Part shown: one piece after another, positions 7,586 to 15,964 of the stretch
How positions within the stretch are numbered: position 1 is the first letter of the stretch
Layout: every line of letters begins with the position of its first letter
Source of the DNA: Streptomyces sp. NBC_00154
GTDB lineage: Bacteria; Actinomycetota; Actinomycetes; Streptomycetales; Streptomycetaceae
DNA length: 64,000 bases
Reading direction: 5' to 3'
Assembly: GCF_026342835.1 (NCBI RefSeq)
Contig: NZ_JAPEMI010000001.1
Span: forward strand, 186,001 to 250,000
The notes under the pieces: model-generated
The model's database searches: none
Seen by the model: the letters and a program-made list of their open reading frames with translations, nothing else
Told to the model about the DNA's origin: nothing
Program-made: the position numbers and the translations under genes

Positions 7586-10500
7586 GTGCGGCGCTGGGAG
7601 TACGTCGAGGGCAGTGCATCGAAGTTCTGGGAGACCGGGGCCGACGGCGCCGTGGTGACGGTGCGGTACGGGCGGTGCGGAAGTGACGGGCGCACGCAGA
7701 GCAAGGAGTACGCGTCGGCGGACGCCGCGCGGGAGCAGGTCCGCAGGACGATCGCGGAGAAGGAGCGCAAGGGCTACCGGGAGGTGGGCAGGACCACGGT
7801 GGTCGCCGAGACGTCCGAACAAGCCCTCACGCAGGCCGCCGATGCTGCCGACGCGACTGTGGGTGTGCTGCCCGACGAGGACACCTTCGAGCTGCCGGCC
7901 GCCTGGCGGCGCCAGTTGCACCCGCGGCGCGGCGGTGTGCGGCGATCTGCGGGCAAGGCCTCACAGGAAGCGCTGGACACGGTGGAGCGCAGGCTCTCCG
8001 AGGAGCGTGGGTGGATCGCCGAGCTTCTGGCGGCTCCGAGCAGCGACGACCGGCTCGTCGAGTCCGCCCGGGCGCATCTGGCCGGCAGTCCCGATCCCGT
8101 CGGGGCGGCGGTCCTGGCCGCGGTGGTCGGCCTCCACCCATTGACGCAGGCGGCATGGGCGGACAGTTGGACCGAGGCGTACGGGCTGCCGTTCGCCGCC
8201 CGGGCCGCCGTGGAGCTCTTCACCGTCGAGGCGCACTGGATCCAGAAGGGAACGCGGCGGTACGACCCGTGGCTCGAGGCCCTCACGGGCTCCCGCAACG
8301 GGTACTGGACGGGGGCGCGCCGGCCGGCCGCCGACCGGATCCGCGCCCTGCTCGCGAACGCCGACGAGGAGACCTACCGGTCGACGGTCGCCGCGCTCGC
8401 CGGGTGCCGCGACGATACGGTGCGCCGAATCGTCGTGTCGTACCTGGTGCCGAGCGAGACGGAGTGGGTGGCCGAGCTCTGTGCGAACCCGCAGGTGATC
8501 GCGGAGAGCGACCAGACCTTGCGCTCCATGGTGTTCTGCTCGCTCAACTCGCCCGAGCAGGTCGGCGAGATCGCGGAGCGGCCCGGCGTCGGCTGGTCGG
8601 TCGCACTGATCGGGACGGTCGCGGAGGGCATCGGAACGGCGGTCGCCCCGCTGCTGGCCGGCCGCATGAGCGACCGTTACAGCACCGACTATCTGAAGTT
8701 GATCGCGAACGCCCTGGTGGAACTCCCGTCGGACGAGGCCTTCGGTCTTCTCCTCACCCACGCGGACGCGAAGCATGTCCGGGCCGCGCTGTTCAAGGCG
8801 GCGCACCGCTACCCGGTACGCGCGCTGAGACTGCTCGCCGCAGCCGTGCGCGACGGTTCGGGACCGGGCCCCGCCGAGTCGACCCGGCTGCTGCTCGCCG
8901 GACACATCGGCGCCCATCGCGAGCTGGTGGCGACGGTGCTCCCCACGCTCGACGCCGATCTGGCCGCGCTGGTCGATCCGCTGGTCAACCCCGTCGGCCG
9001 GGTCGCCGACGCCTCCTCCCAAACGCTGCCGGAACTGCTGGTCTCCCCTCCGTGGTCCCGTCCACGTAAACCCACCCGCACGACGGTCGTCGACGGGCTG
9101 ACGGCCGAGGCCGAGCCGGGCATCGCCTGGCTGCCGGGCGAGAAGGAGAAGTGGGCTTCCTGCCGCACCTGGCACAACCGCGAGCGTGAGCACACGCACG
9201 GCGAGGCGAAGTACTGGGAGGAGCAGGCCGCTTCGTACGCGGCGACGGAGACGCTGACCAGCCTCCAGCCGGCCTGGATGTTCCTGCACGGCCCCGAGGA
9301 GACGGTCCGGCCGTGGCTCGGCAAATGGGCCCCGGACGATCTGTGGGACGCCGAGGAGACACTCAAGCCGGTCGCCGCCCGCTTCGGGCTCGACGCACTG
9401 CCGGTGCTGCTCCGTGCGGCACCCCACCAGCCGGGTTCGCTCGCCTCGCTGTTCCTGCCGTACGTGGATGTTGCGGTGGCGCGGCACATGGCGGACTGGT
9501 CGATGCGGCTCAAGTCGGTTGCAACGACGGCCCGTTCCTGGTTCGTCCGGCACGGCGCCACGGCGGCCGCCTACCTGGTGCCGGACGCGGTCGGCAAGGC
9601 CGGGGCCGGTCGTCGTGCCGCCGAGCAGGCGCTGCTGCAGATCGCCGCGGTCCACGGCGACACGGTGGTGCGGGAGGCCGCCGCCGGATACGGCGCCGGT
9701 GCGGCAGGCGTGATCGACGAGCTGCTGTCGGCCGACCCGCTGGAGCGGGCGCTGCCCGCCAGGATGCCCGTCGTGCCCGCGTGGGCGGAGCCGGCCCTGC
9801 TGCCGCAGATCCGGGTCAGGACCGGCGGCGCGCTGCCGGAGGAGTCCGTCCGACATGCCCTGATGCTCCTGGCGCTGTCCCGGCCCGGGGAGACCTATCC
9901 GGGGGTGGCCGTCCTCAGGGAGACGGCGGAGCCGGAGTCGCTCGCCGTGTTCGCCTGGGCGCTGTTCGAGCAGTGGCGGCTGTCCGGGATGCCCGCCAAG
10001 GAGTCCTGGGCGCTGCACGCTCTCGGGCTGCTCGGTGACGACGGAACGGTACGGAGTCTCACACCGGTCATCAGGGCCTGGCCCGGCGAGGGCGCACATC
10101 ACAGGGCGGTCGAGGGTCTCGATGTGCTGGCGGCCATCGGCACCGATGTGGCGCTGCTGCATCTGCACGGCATCTCGCAGCGCGTGAAGTTCAAGGCGCT
10201 GAAGGTACGGGCCCAGGAGAAGATCGCCGAGGTGGCGTCGGGGCTGGGGCTGACCGGCGAGCAGCTCTCCGACCGGCTGGTGCCCGACTTCGGACTGGAC
10301 GCCGGGGGTTCGACGGTCGTCGACTACGGCACCCGCCGTTTCACCGTCGGCTTCGACGAACAGCTGCGGCCGTATGTGCTGGACGGTGACGGCAAGCGCC
10401 GCAAGGATCTGCCGATGCCGGGTGCGCGGGACGACGCGGAGCTGGCCCCCGCGGAGCGCAAGCGGTTCATGGCGCTGAAGAAGGATGTGCGGACGGTCGC

Positions 10501-11212
10501 CTCCGACCAGGTGCGGCGGCTGGAGGCCGCGATGGTGGCGCAGCGTTCCTGGACGACGGCGGAGTTCCGTGAGCTGTTCCTCCACCACCCGTTGCTCTGG
10601 CACCTGGTCCGCCGGCTGGTGTGGCTGAGCGAGACCGACGGGGTGACCACCGCGTTCCGGGTGGCGGAGGACCGTACGTTCGCGAATGTCGAGGACGACC
10701 CCTTCGAGCCGGCCGACGGCGCGGCGGTGCGGATCGCGCACCCGATGGCGCTGGGTGAGGAGCTCGACGACTGGTCCGAGGTGTTCGCGGACTACGAGAT
10801 CCTGCAGCCGTTCCCGCAGTTGGGGCGCGCCGTGTTCCGTCTGGCGGACGAAGACGCACCCGGCTACCGGCTGACCCGGTTCGAGGGGCTCAAGGTGCCG
10901 ACGGGCAAGGTGCTCGGGCTGGAGCGGCGCGGCTGGGAGCGGGGTGTGCCGCAGGACGCCGGGGTCGAGCGGTGGATCTCCAAGCAGCTCGCCGACAACG
11001 TCTGTCTGGTGATCGCGCTGGACAGCGGCATCGCGGTCGGGGTCGTCGACATGTTCCCGGACCAGACCCTCGAAACGGTGTGGCTGGACGATCAGCCCAA
11101 CGACCATTATCTGTTGCGCACCTATCCACTGCGGTTCGCCGATCTCGACCCGGTGACCGTCTCCGAACTGCTGGCCGATCTGACGGAGCTGACCGAGGGC
11201 GTCGCGTCATGA
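7586..11212 (+). CDS. WGR-DUF4132 protein (YehI/MolR-like)
   Basis: A 1208-residue protein heading a five-gene operon. Residues 1-67 are a WGR domain (RRWEYVEGSASKFWE, then VRYGRCGSDGRTQSKEY), a fold known from PARPs and from bacterial conflict systems, where it is thought to contact nucleic acid. The middle is helical, with HEAT-like stretches such as DAKHVRAALFKAAHRYPVRA. The C-terminal third (about 880-1200) is the DUF4132 domain, including FRELFLHHPLLWHLVRRLVW and DLDPVTVSELLADL. No catalytic motif is evident. The same architecture is seen in E. coli YehI (MolR). The GTG start has an AAGGGGG site. The stop overlaps the next start (ATGA). Confidence 0.93.
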   Translation: MRRWEYVEGSASKFWETGADGAVVTVRYGRCGSDGRTQSKEYASADAAREQVRRTIAEKERKGYREVGRTTVVAETSEQALTQAADAADATVGVLPDEDTFELPAAWRRQLHPRRGGVRRSAGKASQEALDTVERRLSEERGWIAELLAAPSSDDRLVESARAHLAGSPDPVGAAVLAAVVGLHPLTQAAWADSWTEAYGLPFAARAAVELFTVEAHWIQKGTRRYDPWLEALTGSRNGYWTGARRPAADRIRALLANADEETYRSTVAALAGCRDDTVRRIVVSYLVPSETEWVAELCANPQVIAESDQTLRSMVFCSLNSPEQVGEIAERPGVGWSVALIGTVAEGIGTAVAPLLAGRMSDRYSTDYLKLIANALVELPSDEAFGLLLTHADAKHVRAALFKAAHRYPVRALRLLAAAVRDGSGPGPAESTRLLLAGHIGAHRELVATVLPTLDADLAALVDPLVNPVGRVADASSQTLPELLVSPPWSRPRKPTRTTVVDGLTAEAEPGIAWLPGEKEKWASCRTWHNREREHTHGEAKYWEEQAASYAATETLTSLQPAWMFLHGPEETVRPWLGKWAPDDLWDAEETLKPVAARFGLDALPVLLRAAPHQPGSLASLFLPYVDVAVARHMADWSMRLKSVATTARSWFVRHGATAAAYLVPDAVGKAGAGRRAAEQALLQIAAVHGDTVVREAAAGYGAGAAGVIDELLSADPLERALPARMPVVPAWAEPALLPQIRVRTGGALPEESVRHALMLLALSRPGETYPGVAVLRETAEPESLAVFAWALFEQWRLSGMPAKESWALHALGLLGDDGTVRSLTPVIRAWPGEGAHHRAVEGLDVLAAIGTDVALLHLHGISQRVKFKALKVRAQEKIAEVASGLGLTGEQLSDRLVPDFGLDAGGSTVVDYGTRRFTVGFDEQLRPYVLDGDGKRRKDLPMPGARDDAELAPAERKRFMALKKDVRTVASDQVRRLEAAMVAQRSWTTAEFRELFLHHPLLWHLVRRLVWLSETDGVTTAFRVAEDRTFANVEDDPFEPADGAAVRIAHPMALGEELDDWSEVFADYEILQPFPQLGRAVFRLADEDAPGYRLTRFEGLKVPTGKVLGLERRGWERGVPQDAGVERWISKQLADNVCLVIALDSGIAVGVVDMFPDQTLETVWLDDQPNDHYLLRTYPLRFADLDPVTVSELLADLTELTEGVAS

Positions 11213-12381
11213 CCGTACGGAAGACGGATGCGGAGCCGGTGCCGGAAGGCCAGGCCGGCGGGCCGTCGGTCGGTGTGGAGGCCGGGCCGTCCGTGCAACG
11301 GCCCCCGGCCGAGGTCCGGTACGCCCACGAGCTGTCCGCTCTGCGCTCCGACGACCGCGATCCGCGGCCGCCGGGCTGGGAGTTGAGTCTGCGGGCGGCG
11401 CGCACGTTCGTCATCGGTGACACGGACGCGGGCATCAGCCGGAAGTTCGTCGGTAATCCGTCGCTCGTCGACCGGGCGCTGGTGACCCTGGCGACGAGCC
11501 GCGGGCTGATGCTGGTGGGCGAGCCGGGCACCGCCAAGTCGCTGCTGTCCGAGCTGATCGCGGCGGCGGTCAGCGGGGACTCCACGCTGACGGTGCAGGG
11601 TGGCGCAGCCACCACGGAGGACCAGATCAAGTACGGTTGGAACTACGCGCTGCTGGTCGCCGAGGGACCGTCGACACGGTCGCTCGTCCCGGCGCCGATG
11701 CTGCGCGGGATGGCGGAGGGCCGGCTCGTACGGTTCGAGGAGATCACGCGCTGCCCGCTGGAGGTGCAGGACTCGCTGCTCTCGCTGCTGTCCGAGCGGG
11801 TGGTGGCGATCCCCGAGCTGACCGGTCCTGACGGCATGGTCTTCGCCCGGCAGGGCTTCAATGTGATCGCGACAGCCAACACCCGGGACCGGGGCGTCAA
11901 TGAGATGAGCGCGGCGCTCAAGCGGCGGTTCAACTTCGAGACGGTGTTCCCGATCCCGGACCTGGACACGGAGCTGGCGCTCGTCGAGGCCGAGGTGAGC
12001 ACCCTGTTGCGGCGCTCGGGCGTGGAGCCGCCACCGGACCGGAACGTCCTGGAGGTCCTGGTCGGTACGTTCCGCGAGCTGCGCGCGGGCGGCGGGTCGG
12101 GCGGTCCGGACGGCTCGGGTGCGGGCCCGGACCGGCCCTCGGCCGTGATGAGTACGGCGGAGGCGGTCTCGGTCGCGCATGCCGTCGGCGTACGCGGCTG
12201 GTTCCTGCGCGGCGAGCCGGGCAGCGCGGCCGATGTGGTGGCGTGTCTGGCCGGTACGGCTGCCAAGGACAGCCCGGAGGACCTGGCCCGGCTGCGCCGC
12301 TATCTGGAGCAGCAGGTGCCGCGCCGCCGCGGCCCGCAGTGGCAGGCCCTGTACGACGCACGTCATCTGCTGGCCGACTGA
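11209..12381 (+). CDS. MoxR-like AAA+ ATPase (YehL-like)
   Basis: A 390-residue MoxR-class AAA+ ATPase. Walker A is GEPGTAKS (about 103-110) and the Walker B strand reads LVRFEEITR, with Glu where most MoxR proteins have Asp. Sensor 1 is VIATANTRDRG, and the arginine-finger region is MSAALKRRFNFETVFPIPD. About 60 residues precede the ATPase core. MoxR proteins work with vWA proteins, often as chaperones or activators of a client. Here the vWA gene is two genes downstream. ATG 11209 overlaps the preceding TGA by four bases, and its own stop shares one base with the next ATG. E. coli YehL is the likely counterpart. Confidence 0.95.
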   Translation: MTVRKTDAEPVPEGQAGGPSVGVEAGPSVQRPPAEVRYAHELSALRSDDRDPRPPGWELSLRAARTFVIGDTDAGISRKFVGNPSLVDRALVTLATSRGLMLVGEPGTAKSLLSELIAAAVSGDSTLTVQGGAATTEDQIKYGWNYALLVAEGPSTRSLVPAPMLRGMAEGRLVRFEEITRCPLEVQDSLLSLLSERVVAIPELTGPDGMVFARQGFNVIATANTRDRGVNEMSAALKRRFNFETVFPIPDLDTELALVEAEVSTLLRRSGVEPPPDRNVLEVLVGTFRELRAGGGSGGPDGSGAGPDRPSAVMSTAEAVSVAHAVGVRGWFLRGEPGSAADVVACLAGTAAKDSPEDLARLRRYLEQQVPRRRGPQWQALYDARHLLAD

Positions 12382-14807
12382 TGCCCGCCGTGTTCCTGGG
12401 GGTGCGCCACCACTCCCCCGCCTGCGCCCGGCTCGTCGAGCGGACCATCGAGGAACTGCGCCCCGCCCATGTGCTGGTGGAGGGCCCGGCCGAGATGAAC
12501 GCCCGGCTGGACGAGCTGCTGCTCGGGCACGAGCTGCCGGTCGCGGTGTTCAGCCACTACCGCGACGGGCATCGGGCCGCTACGTCCTGGGCGCCGCTGT
12601 GCGACTACTCGCCGGAGTGGGTCGCGCTGCGGGCGGGTCGGGCGGCCGGGGCCGAGGTCCGCTTCATCGATCTGCCGGCCTGGCATCCGGCGTTCGCCGA
12701 GCGCGCCAACCGGTACGCCGACGCGGAGGTCCGGTACGCAGAGGCCACCGAGCGGCTCTGCCGGCACTTCGCGGTGGACTCCTCGGACGCGCTGTGGGAC
12801 CGGTTGTTCGAGGTGGAGCCGGACGACGGTCTCGCCGCACGTCTCGACGCGTACTTCGCGCTGGTGCGCGGGGACGCGGAGGCCGATGCGGGTGACCGGG
12901 CACGCGAGGCCTACATGGCGGCGTGGGTGCGGAGGGCGGTGGCTGCGGCCGGGGAGCGGCCGGTGCTGGTGGTGACCGGTGGCTTCCACCAGCCGGCGCT
13001 GCGCGCGCTCGCCGGGGTCCGTGGCACCTACGGGATCGTTGACCCCTCTGGCGAGGCTGTCGGTGCTGTCGAGGCTTCCGGTGCTGTCGGCGAACTTCCT
13101 TTCGACGGCGGTGGGGACGGTTGGGCACTCGGGGCTGACGGGTGGCCGCAGGTGCCCGCTCCTCCGGCGGAGGCACGGGCGGGGAGTTTCCTCGTGCCGT
13201 ACTCGTTCCGCCAGTTGGACGCGTTCGCCGGGTACCAGTCGGGCATGCCGTCGCCCGGCTACTACCAGCAGGTGTGGGAAGCGGGCCCCGAGGCCGCGGC
13301 GGACGGGCTGCTGCGGATGGTCGTCGAGCGGCTGCGGGCCCGGAAGTTCCCGGTGTCCACCGCCGATCTGATCGCGGCACGCAGTCTGGCCCAGGGGCTC
13401 ACCGCGCTGCGCGGCCATCCGCGTCCCGCCAGGATCGATGTACTGGACGGTCTCGCGGGTGCCCTGATCACGGACGACCTGGACCGCCCGCTGCCGTGGA
13501 CGAGCCGGGGCACGTTGTCGACGGGCAGCCATCCCGCGGTCGTCGAGATGGTGGCGGCCTGCAGCGGCGACCGCACCGGGCGGCTGCATCCCGCCACCCC
13601 GGCGCCGCCACTCGTACACGATGTGGCGGCGCAACTCGCCCGGCTGGGACTCGACGGAGGTCACGGCTCCTCGTACCGCCTCGACCTCACCGACGCCACC
13701 GATCTGGAGCGCAGCCGGGTGCTGCACCGGCTGCGGGTGCTGGGGATCCCCGGTCACGGGCGGACCGCCGGTCCCGAGCACGGCATCGACCCGGTGTTCA
13801 CCGAACGCTGGGAGCCGCGGCCGTCGCCGGGGCGCGAGGCCGCGCTGGTCGAGGCGGGGGCGTACGGGGCGGGACTGACGGAGGCGGCAGCGGCCGCGCT
13901 CACCGAGCGGACACATGACGCGGAGGCCGGGGCCGACGCGCTGGCCGGGGTGCTGTTCGACGCCGTGCTGTGCGGGGTGGGCGCCCTCTCGGAGCAACTG
14001 CTCGCCGAACTGGCTGCGCGCGTCGGTGAGCTGAAGACGCCGGGGCCGCTCGGCGACGTGCTCGCCACGGCTCTGGGCCTGTGGCGGCACGACCGCGTGT
14101 ACGGGGTGGCGCGCGGCCCCTTGCTCGGCGCCGTGATCGACGGGGCGACGGGACGGCTGCTGTGGCTCCTGGAGGGCGCGCGCGGTGCGTCGGGGGTGGA
14201 CTTCCCCCGGTTGCGGGCCGTGGTCGCCGTGCGGGATGCGGTGCTGCACGCGCCGGAGTTGCTTGCGGCGTCGCGGGCGACAGTCGCCGGGATCGCCCAG
14301 CGGATCACCCGTGACCCGGACGCCCCGATCGATCTTCGGGGAGCCGCATTCGGCCTGCACCGGGCGCTGGGAGCGGTGCCGGGGACATCGACGGATCCGG
14401 CCGAGGCGGTGCGTACGGTGGCGGCGGCCGGCCCGGATGCGCTCGGCGACTGGCTGGCCGGGCTGTTCGCGCTCGCCCGTGACGAGGTGACGGGTGCGGT
14501 GGAGAGCGGTGGTGAAGACGGCGGCGCCACGGAGTCGCTGGTCGATGTGCTGGACAGCCTGGTCTGTGCGCTGCCCGACGACGACTTCCTGTCGGGTCTG
14601 CCCGCGCTGCGCCAGGCCTTCGCGTTCTTCCCACCACGTGAACGCGAGCGGATCGCCGGAAAGTTGCTGGAGCGGCGCGGGGTGCGCGGCTCGGCACGCG
14701 GTCTGCTGCGGACCACCGCGGACCCGCTGCTGATCGCCCGCGCCGGCTCCCTGGAGGAGAACGTGTCCCGCGTGCTGTCCCGTTACGGCCTGGGAGCCGC
14801 ATCATGA
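12381..14807 (+). CDS. DUF5682-family protein (YehM-like)
   Basis: An 808-residue protein, third in the operon. It starts with VFLGVRHHSPACARLVERTIEE and has HVLVEGPAEMNARLDELL, and a later strand VLVVTGGFHQPALRAL. This layout (GxxHHS, EGP, then GGFH) recalls hydrolase-like folds such as TraB/EreA, but I do not claim activity. The remainder is largely helical and rich in Ala/Gly, including FLVPYSFRQLDAFAGYQSGMPSPGYYQ. It matches the DUF5682 family (E. coli YehM). The start codon shares its A with the stop of the ATPase gene (TGATG), so the two are translationally coupled. Confidence 0.88.
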   Translation: MPAVFLGVRHHSPACARLVERTIEELRPAHVLVEGPAEMNARLDELLLGHELPVAVFSHYRDGHRAATSWAPLCDYSPEWVALRAGRAAGAEVRFIDLPAWHPAFAERANRYADAEVRYAEATERLCRHFAVDSSDALWDRLFEVEPDDGLAARLDAYFALVRGDAEADAGDRAREAYMAAWVRRAVAAAGERPVLVVTGGFHQPALRALAGVRGTYGIVDPSGEAVGAVEASGAVGELPFDGGGDGWALGADGWPQVPAPPAEARAGSFLVPYSFRQLDAFAGYQSGMPSPGYYQQVWEAGPEAAADGLLRMVVERLRARKFPVSTADLIAARSLAQGLTALRGHPRPARIDVLDGLAGALITDDLDRPLPWTSRGTLSTGSHPAVVEMVAACSGDRTGRLHPATPAPPLVHDVAAQLARLGLDGGHGSSYRLDLTDATDLERSRVLHRLRVLGIPGHGRTAGPEHGIDPVFTERWEPRPSPGREAALVEAGAYGAGLTEAAAAALTERTHDAEAGADALAGVLFDAVLCGVGALSEQLLAELAARVGELKTPGPLGDVLATALGLWRHDRVYGVARGPLLGAVIDGATGRLLWLLEGARGASGVDFPRLRAVVAVRDAVLHAPELLAASRATVAGIAQRITRDPDAPIDLRGAAFGLHRALGAVPGTSTDPAEAVRTVAAAGPDALGDWLAGLFALARDEVTGAVESGGEDGGATESLVDVLDSLVCALPDDDFLSGLPALRQAFAFFPPRERERIAGKLLERRGVRGSARGLLRTTADPLLIARAGSLEENVSRVLSRYGLGAAS

Positions 14808-15964
14808 CCACGACACCCGAACCGACCACGCCCGACGCCGGGCTGGAGCGCTGGCGGCTGATCCTCGGCGCCGCCGCCGAACGGCACACCGGACCGCTGG
14901 GGCAGGGCCACGCCGCGCAGGATGCGGCGCTCGACTGGCTCTACGGCCGTGACCCCGACCTCGCCAGGCGCGGGGTGCGCCGCTCGGGGACGAGCACCCG
15001 TCGCACCGGTGGGGACGGGCCTTCGCCGGTGACCGCGATCGACTGGCTCGACGACATCCACCGGCTCTTCCCGAAGGAGACCATCGAGCGACTGGAGCGG
15101 GACGCCGTCGAGCGGTACGGCATCCAGGAGATCGTCACCGACCCGGCGGTTCTGGAGCGGGTCGAGCCGAGCCCCACACTGCTGCGGGCCGTGCTGCGCA
15201 CCAAGCACCTGATGAACCCGCAAGTGCTGCGGCTTGCCAGGCGCATCGTCGCGTCGGTCGTCAAGGAGCTCCTGGCCAAGCTGCAGCCGGAGGTCCGCCG
15301 GGCGTTCCACGGCACCCGCTCCCGCAAGCCGAGCCGGGTGCCGCTGGCGAGGGACTTCGACTTCCGGCAGACCGTACGGGCCAACCTCGCCCACTACCAG
15401 CCCGGGGAGCGGCGCCTCCTGATCGAGCGGGCGCACTTCCACTCCCGTACCCAACGCCACCTCACTCAGTGGCAGTTGATCCTGCTGGTCGACCAGTCGG
15501 GTTCGATGACCGGTTCGGTGATCCACTCCGCGGTGACCGCCGCCTGCCTGTGGGGGCTGCCGGGCCTCAAGACGCACCTCGTCGCCTTCGACAGCAATGT
15601 GGTGGACCTGACCTCGGAGGTGTCGGACCCGGTGGAGCTGCTGATGCGGGTCCAGCTCGGCGGCGGCACGGACATCGCGCGGGCCGTGCAGTACGGCGCG
15701 GATCTGGTGGAGAACCCTCGCCGCACGATCGTCGCGATGATCACCGACTTCTACGAGGGCGGCGACTCCTACCGGCTGCTGCGCACAGTGCGCGGGCTGG
15801 TGCAGCAGGGCAGCACGGTGCTCGGCCTGGCCGCTCTGGACGAGGACGCGAACCCCGACTACGACCGCGAGCTGGCCGGTCGGCTCGCCGAGGCCGGCGC
15901 ACACATCGGGGCGATGACACCGGGCCGGCTCGCCGAATTCGTCGCCGAGAGGCTGGGCCGATGA
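14804..15964 (+). CDS. vWA-domain protein (YehP-like)
   Basis: A 386-residue cytoplasmic protein with a von Willebrand factor A domain in its C-terminal half. The MIDAS metal site is complete: DQSGSMTGSV (DxSxS, about residue 230), the Thr in GGGTDIARAV and the Asp in MITDFYEGG. The N-terminal half is helical, with YGRDPDLARRGVRRSG and a stretch of basic residues. vWA proteins commonly pair with MoxR ATPases to engage a client. Here both are in one operon with every junction overlapping (ATGA at each end). There is no signal peptide or membrane segment. Confidence 0.94.
   Translation: MTTTPEPTTPDAGLERWRLILGAAAERHTGPLGQGHAAQDAALDWLYGRDPDLARRGVRRSGTSTRRTGGDGPSPVTAIDWLDDIHRLFPKETIERLERDAVERYGIQEIVTDPAVLERVEPSPTLLRAVLRTKHLMNPQVLRLARRIVASVVKELLAKLQPEVRRAFHGTRSRKPSRVPLARDFDFRQTVRANLAHYQPGERRLLIERAHFHSRTQRHLTQWQLILLVDQSGSMTGSVIHSAVTAACLWGLPGLKTHLVAFDSNVVDLTSEVSDPVELLMRVQLGGGTDIARAVQYGADLVENPRRTIVAMITDFYEGGDSYRLLRTVRGLVQQGSTVLGLAALDEDANPDYDRELAGRLAEAGAHIGAMTPGRLAEFVAERLGR

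Noticed and set aside
7961..11107. A 1048-residue open frame on the minus strand opposite the WGR-DUF4132 gene
   Set aside because: It mirrors the codon periodicity of the plus-strand gene, has no recognisable domains and is rich in Arg, His, Pro and Gln, as expected of an antisense frame in high-GC DNA.
12363..14360. A 665-residue minus-strand frame opposite the DUF5682 gene
   Set aside because: No motif or plausible start; the plus-strand protein has family signatures and overlaps its neighbours properly.
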